Position numbers and translations under genes: made by a program
Part shown: piece after piece, positions 26,384-35,350 of the stretch
Numbering within the stretch: the stretch's first letter is position 1
Layout of the letters: each line of letters opens with the position of its first letter
The notes under the pieces: model-generated
Told to the model about the DNA's origin: nothing
The model's database searches: none
Seen by the model: the letters and a program-made list of their open reading frames with translations, nothing else
NCBI GenBank assembly: GCA_022844275.1
Contig: JALHMB010000003.1
Span: 558,001 to 622,000, forward strand
Direction of reading: 5' to 3'
Source of the DNA: Hyphomicrobiaceae bacterium
GTDB taxonomy: Bacteria > Pseudomonadota > Alphaproteobacteria > Rhizobiales > Hyphomicrobiaceae
DNA length: 64,000 nucleotides

Positions 26384-27016
26384 TCAGGACCGCCGGCCGG
26401 TGGCGCGCTGAATGATGTCCAACGCGGCGGCGAATGCCGCGTCGATATCCATGGCGCTGGTATCGAGAAGGACGGCATCCGGCGCCTGCAGCAGGGGGGC
26501 AGCCGCGCGGCTCGCGTCCCGTGCATCGCGCGCGCGGATGATCTCCAGCACCTCGTCGTAGGTCACATTCTCAGCCCGGCGGACATACTCCTCGTAGCGC
26601 CGCCGCGCCCTGACCTCTACATCGGCTGTCACGAAGATCTTCACGTCTGCATCAGGGCAGATGACGGTCGCGATATCGCGTCCGTCGAGCACGGCACCGG
26701 GGGGCGTGCGGGCAAAGCTGCGCTGGAAATCCAGGAGGGCGGCGCGCACGGCCGGATGCTTGGCAACGACCGAGGCTGCTTCACCGATGGCCGTAGACCT
26801 GAGCGCCTGATCGCCGAGGGAGCTGGCATCAAGGACCGTCGCGGCACGGGCGCCCGCTGTCTCATCCTCGAGGTCGGCACCGGCTGCCAGCACATCCCGC
26901 GCAACGGCTCGATAGAGCAGGCCCGTATCGAGCCAGACATAGCCGAAGTGGCCGGCGATGCGCTGTGCGAGGGTGCCCTTACCGGAAGCCGCCGGACCAT
27001 CGATGGCAATGATCAT
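26384..27016 (-). CDS. cmk: Cytidylate kinase
   Basis: 210 aa. Phosphorylates CMP and dCMP with ATP. P-loop [15 protein letters not shown] at 7-21, then [32 protein letters not shown] and the lid [20 protein letters not shown], ending with [14 protein letters not shown]. All are standard for bacterial Cmk. It sits 21 bases downstream of aroA on the same strand, the usual alphaproteobacterial order. Confidence 0.96.
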   Translation of the reverse strand: MIIAIDGPAASGKGTLAQRIAGHFGYVWLDTGLLYRAVARDVLAAGADLEDETAGARAATVLDASSLGDQALRSTAIGEAASVVAKHPAVRAALLDFQRSFARTPPGAVLDGRDIATVICPDADVKIFVTADVEVRARRRYEEYVRRAENVTYDEVLEIIRARDARDASRAAAPLLQAPDAVLLDTSAMDIDAAFAAALDIIQRATGRRS

Positions 27017-27037
27017 GGCCCGCGCCCCGTCATGACT

Positions 27038-28375
27038 TCATGCACCCGCGTCATAACGTGCGCCCAGCTGCTCCATGAGGCCGCGGAACGCGGGAAAGCT
27101 CGTCGCGATCATGCGGCTGTCATCCACCGTCACGGGCTTCTCGCTCGCAAGCCCGAGCGTCAGGAATGCCATGGCAATGCGGTGGTCGAGGTGCGTCGCG
27201 ACGGTCCCGCCACCCTTTACGGTCTTGCTGCCCGTCACGGTGAGCGTGTCGCCCTCGATCTTGGCCTCGACGCCATTGGCCGCGAGCCCGGCCGCAGTCG
27301 CAGCGAGACGATCGCTCTCCTTCACCTTCAGCTCGGCGAGGCCCTCCATCCGCGTCGCGCCGTCCGCGAAGGACGCGACGGCCGCAAGCACGGGATACTC
27401 GTCGATCATCGAGGGCGCGCGCTCGGGCGGCACCCTCACGCCTTTGAGGCGCTTGCCGCCCCGCGCCCGCACATCGGCGATCGGCTCGCCGCCTTCCTCG
27501 CGCATGTTGAGCAACGTGATATCCGCGCCCATTTCCTGCAGCGTCTTGTAGAAGCCCGTGCGCGTCGGGTTGTAGAGCACGCCTTCGACGGTCACATCTG
27601 AGTCCGGCACCAGCACCGCCGCCGCAATGAGGAAGGCCGCCGAGGACGGATCGCCCGGCACTGTAACTGGACGTCCTTCGAGCTCGGCATCGCCCTTGAC
27701 GGTGATGCGCGTGCCGTCCGCCGTTTTCTGTGTCCGTACCTCGGCGCCGAAGTAACGCAGCATCCGTTCGGTGTGGTCGCGCGTCGCTTCCTTCTCGATG
27801 ACAGTCGTCTCGCCTGCAGCATGGAGCCCCGCCAGCAGGATCGCGCTCTTCACCTGCGCGCTCGGCACAGGGAGCACATACTCCATGGGCATGAGCTGAT
27901 CCGTGCCGCGCACGGTCAGCGGAAGCGTATCCTTGTTTTCGATGGTCTCGAGGCCCATCTGGCGCAGCGGATTCAGCACGCGTCCCATGGGCCGGCGCGA
28001 AAGCGAGGCATCGCCGACGAACTTCACCTCGATTGGGTGCCCAGCGACCAGCCCGAGCATGAGGCGCACGCCGGTGCCGGAATTGCCGTAGTCGATGACC
28101 TCGGCCGGCTGCGTCAATCCACCGACGCCGCGTCCGACGACCTCCCAGACATCGCCCTTCTTCTGCGCCCGCGCGCCAAGTGCCGTAACCGCGCGTGCCG
28201 TATCGATCACATCCTCACCTTCGAGCAGACCGCGGATTCGTGTCGTGCCGGTAGCAATGGCACCGAGCATGAGCGAGCGGTGCGATATCGATTTGTCGCC
28301 CGGTACGCGCACGGTGCCGTTGAGGGCGCTCGCGCGACCTGCTGTCAGAGGTGTCGCCTGTCCTGATGCTTTCAT
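27038..28375 (-). CDS. aroA: 3-phosphoshikimate 1-carboxyvinyltransferase (EPSP synthase)
   Basis: 445 aa. Sixth step of the shikimate pathway: joins phosphoenolpyruvate to shikimate 3-phosphate. Motifs include [69 protein letters not shown] and the C-terminal [29 protein letters not shown]-type (here [13 protein letters not shown]). It is the class II type ([19 protein letters not shown] with an Ala-containing loop LHAAGETT), common in Rhizobiales and often less sensitive to glyphosate; that last point is inference. ATG at 28375 follows GGGCGGCTG. Confidence 0.96.
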   Translation of the reverse strand: MKASGQATPLTAGRASALNGTVRVPGDKSISHRSLMLGAIATGTTRIRGLLEGEDVIDTARAVTALGARAQKKGDVWEVVGRGVGGLTQPAEVIDYGNSGTGVRLMLGLVAGHPIEVKFVGDASLSRRPMGRVLNPLRQMGLETIENKDTLPLTVRGTDQLMPMEYVLPVPSAQVKSAILLAGLHAAGETTVIEKEATRDHTERMLRYFGAEVRTQKTADGTRITVKGDAELEGRPVTVPGDPSSAAFLIAAAVLVPDSDVTVEGVLYNPTRTGFYKTLQEMGADITLLNMREEGGEPIADVRARGGKRLKGVRVPPERAPSMIDEYPVLAAVASFADGATRMEGLAELKVKESDRLAATAAGLAANGVEAKIEGDTLTVTGSKTVKGGGTVATHLDHRIAMAFLTLGLASEKPVTVDDSRMIATSFPAFRGLMEQLGARYDAGA

Positions 28376-28433
28376 CAGCCGCCCGCCAATACTCAATGAC
28401 CGGCCGCCGATAGGGCCGTCCGCCGCTTATAGC

Positions 28434-28454
28434 CTGTCAGATGTATTCTGACAG
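28434..28454. repeat. Perfect 7-base inverted repeat upstream of aroA
   Basis: CTGTCAG-ATGTATT-CTGACAG lies 12 bases past the MoxR gene stop and about 60 bases ahead of the aroA ATG, both on the minus strand. There is no T-run. It may be a regulator site for aroA or a weak terminator of the MoxR gene. Confidence 0.4.
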
Positions 28455-28465
28455 CGCGATCGCTA

Positions 28466-29317
28466 CTAATTCTGGCTTTCCTTGCGCCGGGACATGAAGG
28501 CCAGGCGCTCGAAGAGATGCACGTCCTGCTCGTTCTTGAGCAAGGCGCCATGGAGCGGCGGGATCAGCTTCCTCGGGTCGGTCTCGCGCAGCGTCTCGGG
28601 ACCGATATCCTCGTTCATGAGCAGCTTGATCCAGTCGAGCAGCTCCGAGGTCGAGGGCTTCTTCTTGAGGCCCGGCACCTCGCGCATGTCATAGAAAATC
28701 TTCAGCGCTTCGGCGACGAGCCGGCCCTTGAGGTCCGGAAAATGCACGTCGACGATCGCGCGCATGGTCTCGGGATCGGGAAACTTGATGTAATGGAAGA
28801 AGCAGCGGCGCAGGAAGGCGTCCGGCAGCTCCTTCTCGTTGTTCGAGGTGATCATGACGATCGGGCGCTTGGTCGCCTTGATCGTCTGGCCGGTCTCGTA
28901 GACGAAGAACTCCATGCGATCGAGCTCCTGGAGGAGGTCGTTCGGGAATTCGATGTCCGCCTTGTCGACCTCGTCGATCAAAAGCACGGGGCGCACGTCG
29001 CAGGTGAACGCTTCCCAGAGCTTGCCGCGCTTGATGTAGTTCGAGATGTCGCGGACTTTCTCATCGCCGAGCTGGCTGTCGCGCAGACGCGAGACGGCGT
29101 CATACTCATAAAGCCCCTGCTGAGCCTTGATGGTCGACTTGATGTGCCATTCGATCAGCGGCGCGCCGAGGGCCTTGGCAACCTCCTGGGCAAGCACGGT
29201 CTTGCCGGTCCCGGGCTCCCCCTTGATGAGGAGCGGGCGCTCGAGCGTGATCGCCGCGTTCACCGCGACCTTGAGGTCGTCGGTCGCGACGTAGGACTTG
29301 CTTCCCGTGAATTTCAT
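28466..29317 (-). CDS. MoxR-type AAA+ ATPase
   Basis: 283 aa. Walker A is KGEPGTGKTVL (residues 32-42), Walker B VLLIDEVDKAD, sensor 1 ITSNNEKELPDAFLRRC, and sensor 2 lies in the C-terminal helical part. MoxR ATPases act as chaperones that load metals or cofactors into enzymes, usually with a von Willebrand factor A partner encoded next door (CoxE/CoxD pairs for CO dehydrogenase). No such partner is adjacent. A form II CO-dehydrogenase-like operon lies 17 kb away on the other strand; a link is speculative. Confidence 0.9.
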   Translation of the reverse strand: MKFTGSKSYVATDDLKVAVNAAITLERPLLIKGEPGTGKTVLAQEVAKALGAPLIEWHIKSTIKAQQGLYEYDAVSRLRDSQLGDEKVRDISNYIKRGKLWEAFTCDVRPVLLIDEVDKADIEFPNDLLQELDRMEFFVYETGQTIKATKRPIVMITSNNEKELPDAFLRRCFFHYIKFPDPETMRAIVDVHFPDLKGRLVAEALKIFYDMREVPGLKKKPSTSELLDWIKLLMNEDIGPETLRETDPRKLIPPLHGALLKNEQDVHLFERLAFMSRRKESQN

Positions 29318-29559
29318 GAAGCCTCTCGGATGGGCGCAAAAAACCGCGGCAGATTAGGGGCTCGGCCTCTGCGGAGCAACCGGAACCCGCCCGCGGACGC
29401 CCCGAGCGGCCCACATGCGGCCATGTGCCTGGGGAAGGGCGACCCCACATCTTGGGTGTATCGGGCGCAACAACCCCCAAGCCATTGGCGCGGCCGGTAA
29501 ACGCTGCTAAGAGGGCCGCCGATAGGCCCAGTACTGCTTCAACACGCCGGGATCTGCCC

Positions 29560-30861
29560 ATGCCGACCGCAGCGCGCGCAAGCGACGTGCAGAACGCCTT
29601 CTTTGCCCAATCCCTCGCCGACGCCGATCCCGAGGTTTTCGGCTCGGTCGGTCGCGAACTCGTCCGCCAGCAGACCGAGATAGAGCTTATCGCGTCCGAG
29701 AACATCGTCTCGCGCGCAGTTCTGGAAGCCGCCGGCTCCGTCCTCACGAACAAGTACGCCGAGGGCTATCCCGGCAAGCGCTACTACGGCGGCTGCCAGT
29801 TCGTCGACGAAGTGGAGACGCTCGCCATCGAGCGCGCCAAGAAGCTCTTTGGCTGCAAATTCGCGAACGTCCAGCCAAACTCTGGCAGCCAGATGAACCA
29901 GGCCGTGTTCCTGGCACTCCTGCAGCCCGGCGACACCTTCATGGGCCTCGACCTGAACGCGGGCGGGCATCTGACGCACGGCTCGCCGGTCAACATGAGC
30001 GGCAAGTGGTTCAAGGTCGTGCCCTATGGCGTACGCAAGGACGACCAGCTCATCGACATGGACGAGGTCGAGCGCCTTGCCAAGGCCAACAAGCCGAAGC
30101 TGATCCTCGCCGGCGGCACGGCCTACTCGCGCTTCTGGGACTGGGCACGCTTCCGCGCCATTGCCGACAGCATCGGCGCCTACCTTATGGTGGACATGGC
30201 GCACATCGCAGGCCTCGTTGCCGGCGGCGTCCATCCCTCGCCCATTCCGCACGCCCATGTCGTGACAACGACCACGCACAAGTCGCTGCGGGGGCCGCGC
30301 GGCGGCATCATCCTCAGCAACGACGAGGAAATCGCCAAGAAGATTAACTCGGCGGTGTTCCCGGGCCTCCAGGGCGGTCCGCTCATGCACATCATCGCGG
30401 CCAAGGCCGTGGCTTTCCACGAAGCCCTGCAGCCGTCCTTCAAGCAGTACGCCAAGGCCGTCGTCGACAACGCCAAGGTGCTGTCGGAGACTATCAAGGC
30501 GGGCGGCTATAACATCGTCGCGGGCGGCACGGACAACCACCTCCTGCTCGTCGACCTGCAGCCGAAGAAGCTCACCGGCAAGGCCTCCGAGATCGCGCTC
30601 GGGCGCGCGCACATCACGTGCAACAAGAACGGCGTGCCCTTCGATCCGCAAAAGCCGTTCGTGACGTCGGGTATCCGTCTCGGCACGCCGGCCGGTACCA
30701 CGCGCGGCTTCGGCACGGCCGAGTTCAGCCAGATCGGTAAGATGATCATCGAAGTACTCGACGGTCTGGCGCGCAATGGCGATGCAGGCGATGCCCAGGT
30801 CGAGCATCGCGTGCGCGAGGAAGCCGTCGCACTGTGCGAGCGCTTCCCGATCTACGACTGA
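29560..30861 (+). CDS. glyA: Serine hydroxymethyltransferase
   Basis: 433 aa. PLP enzyme that converts serine and tetrahydrofolate to glycine and methylenetetrahydrofolate. PLP-Lys241 lies in [14 protein letters not shown]. Other blocks are [53 protein letters not shown] and [18 protein letters not shown] take the ATG at 29560; the open frame upstream (from 29425) has no family match. The 242-base gap before it (29318-29559) separates it from the divergent MoxR gene and holds no clear promoter. It heads the glyA-nrdR-ribD cluster. Confidence 0.97.
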   Translation: MPTAARASDVQNAFFAQSLADADPEVFGSVGRELVRQQTEIELIASENIVSRAVLEAAGSVLTNKYAEGYPGKRYYGGCQFVDEVETLAIERAKKLFGCKFANVQPNSGSQMNQAVFLALLQPGDTFMGLDLNAGGHLTHGSPVNMSGKWFKVVPYGVRKDDQLIDMDEVERLAKANKPKLILAGGTAYSRFWDWARFRAIADSIGAYLMVDMAHIAGLVAGGVHPSPIPHAHVVTTTTHKSLRGPRGGIILSNDEEIAKKINSAVFPGLQGGPLMHIIAAKAVAFHEALQPSFKQYAKAVVDNAKVLSETIKAGGYNIVAGGTDNHLLLVDLQPKKLTGKASEIALGRAHITCNKNGVPFDPQKPFVTSGIRLGTPAGTTRGFGTAEFSQIGKMIIEVLDGLARNGDAGDAQVEHRVREEAVALCERFPIYD

Positions 30862-30892
30862 GCGCACCCGTCGCCCTGACTTGGAGGCCCCG

Positions 30893-31414
30893 ATGCGCTG
30901 CCCCTACTGCGCGAGCGAGAACAGCCAGGTCAAGGACAGCCGCCCGACTGAGGAAGGCGCGGCCATCCGTCGGCGCCGCATCTGTCCCGACTGCGGCGGT
31001 CGCTTCACGACCTTCGAGCGCGTTCAGCTTCGCGAGCTCATCGTCGTCAAGCGTTCGGGCCGCCGCGTCCCCTTCGACCGCGAGAAACTCGCCCGCTCGG
31101 TCGAGCTCGCCGCGCGCAAGCGCCCGGTCAGCGCGGAGCGCCTCGAGCGGATGCTGACCGGTATCGTGCGCCAGCTCGAGAGTATGGGCGAGAGCGAGGT
31201 GACCTCCTCGGCCGTCGGCGAGCTGGTCATGGAGGGCTTGCGCTCGCTCGATCCCGTGGCCTATGTGCGCTTTGCGTCCGTTTACCGCGACTTCCGGGAG
31301 GCTGCAGACTTCCACGAGGTGCTCGGCGAGATTGCGGGCCAGCCCATCGGGCTCAATGACGATGAACCCGCCGCGACGCCGGCCGCCAAACCGGGTGTGG
31401 ACCTGAAGCAGTAA
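30893..31414 (+). CDS. nrdR: Transcriptional repressor NrdR
   Basis: 173 aa. Zinc ribbon Cys3, Cys6, Cys31, Cys34 ([25 protein letters not shown]), then an ATP-cone ([20 protein letters not shown] to about residue 140). It senses ATP/dATP and represses ribonucleotide reductase genes. ATG at 30893 after TTGGAGGCCCCG. It follows glyA by 31 bases and ends 4 bases before ribD. The C-terminal 25 residues ([18 protein letters not shown]) are a low-complexity tail. Confidence 0.96.
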   Translation: MRCPYCASENSQVKDSRPTEEGAAIRRRRICPDCGGRFTTFERVQLRELIVVKRSGRRVPFDREKLARSVELAARKRPVSAERLERMLTGIVRQLESMGESEVTSSAVGELVMEGLRSLDPVAYVRFASVYRDFREAADFHEVLGEIAGQPIGLNDDEPAATPAAKPGVDLKQ

Positions 31415-31418
31415 CCTG

Positions 31419-32561
31419 ATGCCGACCCCGAGCGACGAGTTCGACCGACACATGATGGATATCGCGCTGCGCGTCGCACGACGCGGGCTCGGCACCACTG
31501 CGCCCAATCCAGCCGTCGGCGCAATCGTGGTCGACGAAACGACGGGTGAGGTCATCGCGCGCGGATGGACCCAGCCAGGCGGACGCCCCCACGCCGAGAA
31601 GGAAGCTCTCCGCCGCGCCGGCGATCGTGCCCGCGGCCGCACCATGTACCTGACGCTCGAACCCTGCGCCCACACCGGCCGGCTTCCAACCTGCGCCGAC
31701 GCCATGGTCAACTCGGGCCTGAAGCGCGTCGTTTGTGCAATTCCCGATCCGAACCCGATCGTTTCAGGGCGCGGCTTCGCCCAGCTCAGCGAGGCCGGCA
31801 TCAAAGTCGAGATCGGCGTTCAGGCCGACGAGGCGCGCTTCGTCACGCTCGGACATATCCTGGCGCAGACCGCGCAGCGCCCGTTCGTGCAGATCAAGAT
31901 GGCGCTCGATGCCAATCATGCCGTCGCAGCCGGCAATGGCGCCCCGGTCTGGGTGACGAGCCCCGAAGCCCGCGCATACGCCCATCTGCTCCGCGCCGAG
32001 GCGGACGCGATCCTTGTTGGTGCGGGGACGGTGCTCGCGGATGACCCTCTCTTGAACTGCCGCCTCCCGGGTCTCGCCAACCGCTCGCCGCGCCGTGTCA
32101 TCATCGACGGTGCCCTCCGCACGCCGGCCACAGCGAAGGTCTATTCCGCGGCCGACACAATCCCCGGCGCCCGCTATCCCATGGTCTGGCTCGCGACCCG
32201 CGCTGATGAACCCCGCATCATGGCCTCGCCGCACGCGGCCAACCGCGGGCATGTGACTTTCGACAGCCATCCCGAGGCGGACGGCCAGATCGTGCTTTCG
32301 ACGCTGCTCGCGCGGCTCGCAAAAAACGGCGTCACACGCCTGCTCGTCGAGGGCGGGCCTCAAATGTGGGCGGCCTTCCTCGCCGCCGGCCTTGTCGATG
32401 AGGCGATCGCCGCCGTCAGTCCGGGAAAAAGCACCGGCCCTACTATCCAGGTCGCCGGCCCCGATCTCGATCAGCACTTCGCCACTTACGGCCTCCGCTG
32501 CGTCGCCCGCAGCATGGTCGGCCCTGATGCGCTTCACGTCTTCCGCAGGGAAAGCGAATGA
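31419..32561 (+). CDS. ribD: Bifunctional riboflavin biosynthesis deaminase/reductase RibD
   Basis: 380 aa. N-terminal deaminase domain (to about 145) with zinc site HAE (His58, Glu60), Cys83 and Cys92 (LEPCAHTGRLPTCADAM) and PNPAVGAIVV. The C-terminal reductase domain (155-375) has RPFVQIKMALDANHAVA, LLRAEADAILVGAGTVLADDP and RLLVEGGPQMWAAFLAAGL. Together they do steps 2 and 3 after GTP cyclohydrolase II. Unlike most alphaproteobacteria, ribE, ribH and nusB do not follow; a thioesterase gene overlaps its stop by 4 bases (ATGA). Confidence 0.96.
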   Translation: MPTPSDEFDRHMMDIALRVARRGLGTTAPNPAVGAIVVDETTGEVIARGWTQPGGRPHAEKEALRRAGDRARGRTMYLTLEPCAHTGRLPTCADAMVNSGLKRVVCAIPDPNPIVSGRGFAQLSEAGIKVEIGVQADEARFVTLGHILAQTAQRPFVQIKMALDANHAVAAGNGAPVWVTSPEARAYAHLLRAEADAILVGAGTVLADDPLLNCRLPGLANRSPRRVIIDGALRTPATAKVYSAADTIPGARYPMVWLATRADEPRIMASPHAANRGHVTFDSHPEADGQIVLSTLLARLAKNGVTRLLVEGGPQMWAAFLAAGLVDEAIAAVSPGKSTGPTIQVAGPDLDQHFATYGLRCVARSMVGPDALHVFRRESE

Positions 32562-33028
32562 CACCGTTCCGCTACTACACGCGTGTGCGCTACCAGGATT
32601 GCGATGCCCAGCACGTCGTGTTCAACGCGCGCTACGGCGATTATGTCGATCTCGCCGTCACCGAATTCCTGCGGGCGAGCTTTCCTGGGCGCGACCCATT
32701 CGACGGCTCGCTCGAGATCCAGGTCGTGCGCCAGCTCATTGAGTGGACGGCACCTGCGCGCTTCAACGACGTGCTGGAGATCTCGGTTCGCGCGCTGCGG
32801 CTCGGGACGACTTCGGTCACGATCGGTTTCGAGCTCAGGATCGCCGGCACTCCAGATACCATCGTCACCGCCGAGGTGGTGTACGTCGTTGTCGATGCCT
32901 CGACCTGGAAGAAGCGGCCGCTGACCGCCGGCGAACGGGCGAGCTTTGAGGCCGGTGCGGCTAATCGCATCACGGACCATGGTGGCTACTACCCCATCCA
33001 GGCCGCGAGCACGGCCATCCCGGAGTAA
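32558..33028 (+). CDS. Hotdog-fold acyl-CoA thioesterase (4-hydroxybenzoyl-CoA thioesterase-like)
   Basis: 156 aa. The motif RVRYQDCDAQHVVFNARYGDY carries the catalytic Asp of the 4HBT family (Asp15-Asp17 region), followed by the long central helix YVDLAVTEFLRASFP. The rest alternates beta strands ending EVVYVVVDASTWKKRPLTAG. It hydrolyses an acyl-CoA; the acyl group is unknown. The ATG overlaps the ribD stop (ATGA), so it is translationally coupled to ribD, which is unusual for this family. Confidence 0.85.
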   Translation: MTPFRYYTRVRYQDCDAQHVVFNARYGDYVDLAVTEFLRASFPGRDPFDGSLEIQVVRQLIEWTAPARFNDVLEISVRALRLGTTSVTIGFELRIAGTPDTIVTAEVVYVVVDASTWKKRPLTAGERASFEAGAANRITDHGGYYPIQAASTAIPE

Positions 33029-33680
33029 CGCCGCAGCTTCCCGTTCCCGACAGTCGTCCCGATCATGCCTAACGGGGCGGCGAATTATGACAGAAAGTGC
33101 CGGATTTCTGACTGAACGACGGACTTAGTCGAGGGCTGGCCAATCAATTGACAGTGCGATCCGCGCTGATCTAAGTATGCCCCCCAACCCGACTCGGCGT
33201 ACATGAGGACAAGAAGACTCCTCGCCGCGTCGGAGTCGCGACACAGGTAATCGGGCGGCACGACCCGATCGGCGGACCCAGACGAGGTCTAGCGGCGGGT
33301 ACGAGGAGCGATGCCGGGAGGCGGCACCGCGTTGGGATAGGCACACAAAAGGCAAGTGGGGTCCGGCCTTAGGCTGGCTGTCATGGGCGTTTTGTATGAA
33401 CCTTGACGTGGACGGGCCGCGTGGCGCGACGAGATAAACTCTTTTCGCCGTTAACCAGGAACGCTCACGGCACCTGGAGAGGAACGAAGACCCCCTTATT
33501 CGGTTCAACGCTCAACTCATGCGCCTTAGGCGTGCCATTGGCATTGCTTATGCATGAAAATTGAACCGCTAAGAGAGGTAAGTATCGGTCCTGGCGTTTG
33601 AGACCTGCGAAGACAAATGGAGCCACGTCCCTACCCCGGGGCTGGTCCCCGTACCAAATCTGAGGGGAACGAGAAGAAAA
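33029..33680. other. 652-base stretch without a recognisable gene
   Basis: Base composition is less GC-biased than the flanking genes, and stops occur in all frames except a 127-codon minus-strand frame (33125-33508), which has Arg/Ser-rich shadow composition and no homologue I recognise. I saw no tRNA-, tmRNA-, RNase P- or SRP-RNA-like core. Candidate content is the ptsN promoter (see 33539-33554) and perhaps an unannotated small RNA. It contains the C-rich/G-rich pairing CCCCGGGG and GGGGACC/GGTCCCC close to the ptsN start. Confidence 0.5.
33539..33554 (+). promoter_or_regulatory. Possible sigma-54 promoter upstream of ptsN
   Basis: TGGCATTGCTTATGCA has GG and GC exactly ten bases apart and matches TGGCA...TGCA of the sigma-54 consensus (TGGCACG-N4-TTGCW), with mismatches next to the -24 block. 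It lies about 130 bases ahead of ptsN, a gene of the nitrogen phosphotransferase system that is normally next to rpoN. The match is partial, so this is only a candidate. Confidence 0.3.
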
Positions 33681-34145
33681 ATGGACCTCGGTGACCTGAT
33701 CAAGCCGGAAGGCATCATCGCCTCCCTTAAGGCCAAGAGCAAAAAGCAGGTACTACACGACCTCGCGCACAAAGCGGCAGAGCTAACCGACCTCGACGAG
33801 CGCGCCATCTTCGAGACGCTACTCCAGCGCGAGCGGCTCGGCTCGACCGGCCTCGGCCGCGGCATCGCCATCCCGCACGGCAAACCGCCCGGCCTCAACC
33901 ACATCGTTTGTCTGTTCGCGCGTCTCGAAGCGCCGATCGACTTCGACGCGACCGACGGAGAACCTGTCGAGCTGGTCTTCCTGCTGCTCGCGCCCGAGCA
34001 GGCCGGCGCCGACCATCTCAAGGCATTGGCGCGGATCTCGCGCCTGCTGCGGGACCCGCTGACCATCGAGAAGCTCAAGGCTTCGCGTGATCGTGCGACC
34101 CTGCACGCGGTGCTGACAGAGCCGGCGACGTCGCACGCGGCCTAA
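33681..34145 (+). CDS. ptsN: Nitrogen phosphotransferase system EIIA component (PtsN)
   Basis: 154 aa, usual length. Phospho-acceptor His66 lies in GRGIAIPHGKPPGL. Further blocks are LIKPEGIIASLKAKSKKQVL, RERLGSTGLG and PVELVFLLLAPEQAGADHLKALARISRLL. EIIANtr takes phosphate from PtsP/PtsO and signals nitrogen and potassium status to potassium transporters and sensor kinases. In most proteobacteria it follows rpoN and hpf; here neither is present and it stands alone after a long gap. It converges with uppP (3 bases between stops). GAGGGGAACGAGAAGAAAA provides the ribosome-binding site. Confidence 0.94.
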   Translation: MDLGDLIKPEGIIASLKAKSKKQVLHDLAHKAAELTDLDERAIFETLLQRERLGSTGLGRGIAIPHGKPPGLNHIVCLFARLEAPIDFDATDGEPVELVFLLLAPEQAGADHLKALARISRLLRDPLTIEKLKASRDRATLHAVLTEPATSHAA

Positions 34146-34148
34146 GGC

Positions 34149-34946
34149 CTATCCCAGCAGGGCCAGCGCGGCGAACCCCAGCCCGCCGACGATGATCCGC
34201 CACCAAGCGAAGAGCGCAAAACCGTGGCGGCTGACGAAGTCGAGCAGGTAGCGCACGACGATCACGCCGGCGATGAAAGAAACGATGAAACCGATCGCGA
34301 TGCCGCGGATCGATGCCGCGTCGAGCTGCGCATAGCTCTTGTAGAGATCATAGGCGAACGCACCGGCCATGGTCGGCATGGCCAGGAAGAACGAGAACTC
34401 GGCTGCCGCGCGCTTCGATGTGCCCATGAGCATGGCGGCGACGATGGTCGCGCCGGACCGCGAAACACCGGGGATCATCGCCAGGCACTGAAAGATGCCG
34501 ATCTTGAGCGCGAGCCCGGGCGTGATGTCCATGGCCTCGTGAATGCGTGGCTCGAGCCGCATCCGATCGACGGCGAGCAGCACTACGCCGCCGGCGATGA
34601 GCATCGTGCACATCAGTTGCGGCGAGGCAAAGAAGACCTCCTTGATCACCGAATGCAGCAGCACGCCCATGATCGCGGCCGGCAGGAAGGCCAGAAGAAC
34701 CGATGCGACGAACTTCTGTGTGCGCCGGTCACGGGGGAGATCCAGCGCCATGCGCCAGAGGCGGGCTGCGTAGACGCTCAGGATGGCCAGGATGGCGCCG
34801 AGCTGGATCAGCACCTCGAAGGCCCGGGCGGGGGACTCGAAGCCGAGGAAATGCCCCGCGAGCAGGACATGCGCCGTCGAGGATACCGGAATGAACTCGG
34901 TCAGGCCCTCGATCAGACCGAGCAGGATCACTTGCCAAGTCGGCAT
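34149..34946 (-). CDS. uppP: Undecaprenyl-diphosphate phosphatase
   Basis: 265 aa, about eight membrane helices. It recycles undecaprenyl pyrophosphate to the carrier lipid for peptidoglycan and other wall polymers, and gives bacitracin resistance. Both catalytic motifs are intact: [17 protein letters not shown] (Glu13, Glu17, His26) and [13 protein letters not shown] use the ATG at 34946; the open frame upstream adds 79 residues that do not match the family. Confidence 0.95.
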   Translation of the reverse strand: MPTWQVILLGLIEGLTEFIPVSSTAHVLLAGHFLGFESPARAFEVLIQLGAILAILSVYAARLWRMALDLPRDRRTQKFVASVLLAFLPAAIMGVLLHSVIKEVFFASPQLMCTMLIAGGVVLLAVDRMRLEPRIHEAMDITPGLALKIGIFQCLAMIPGVSRSGATIVAAMLMGTSKRAAAEFSFFLAMPTMAGAFAYDLYKSYAQLDAASIRGIAIGFIVSFIAGVIVVRYLLDFVSRHGFALFAWWRIIVGGLGFAALALLG

Positions 34947-35350
34947 GGCCAGGAGAACCCCCGATTGCGGGATGGTATGCGCGGCAGCTTGAAAGAACGT
35001 TGCCCGTCGCTGCCTCGCCGAATTGTGAGCACAGTTTGGTGTCCGGGTCGCGAAAATTGCCTGGTCGCGCCGATGCCCAGACACGCTTCGCGCTCGAAGC
35101 GACAGTAGCAAATTGGTGATTCGTGTGTGGCAGGATAGCTCGTCGAGCAACGCGCGACATGATGCAGCGGCCTTCGTGGTCAATATGCTAGCTGTGTGAC
35201 GTATGCGAAGCCTGCACGGAAGCGGCCAAACGTCGTATACTGTGTCGGAGTTTGGCCACGGGTGGGTCGAAAGCGCAACGCCGGACGCCCGCCGGCGGTG
35301 TTCATGGCATTCGCTGCAACCGCCACGTCGAAGGAGAAGTTGATCCGATC
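34947..35350. other. 404-base divergent promoter region between uppP and the AsmA-like gene
   Basis: No gene is supported. A TATACT (35236-35241) could be the -10 element for the AsmA-like gene, but no good -35 lies 16-18 bases upstream. Composition is a little richer in A/T than the genes. No repeat or hairpin stood out. Confidence 0.4.

Noticed and set aside
29318-29559. A possible NrdR box or riboswitch ahead of glyA (CCCCACATCTTGGGTG)
   Set aside because: The match to the ACACnATATnTnGTGT-type NrdR box is poor, and no riboswitch core is recognised.
33125-33508. A 127-codon minus-strand frame in the gap before ptsN
   Set aside because: No ribosome-binding site, Arg/Ser-rich low-complexity composition and no recognised family; treated as non-coding.
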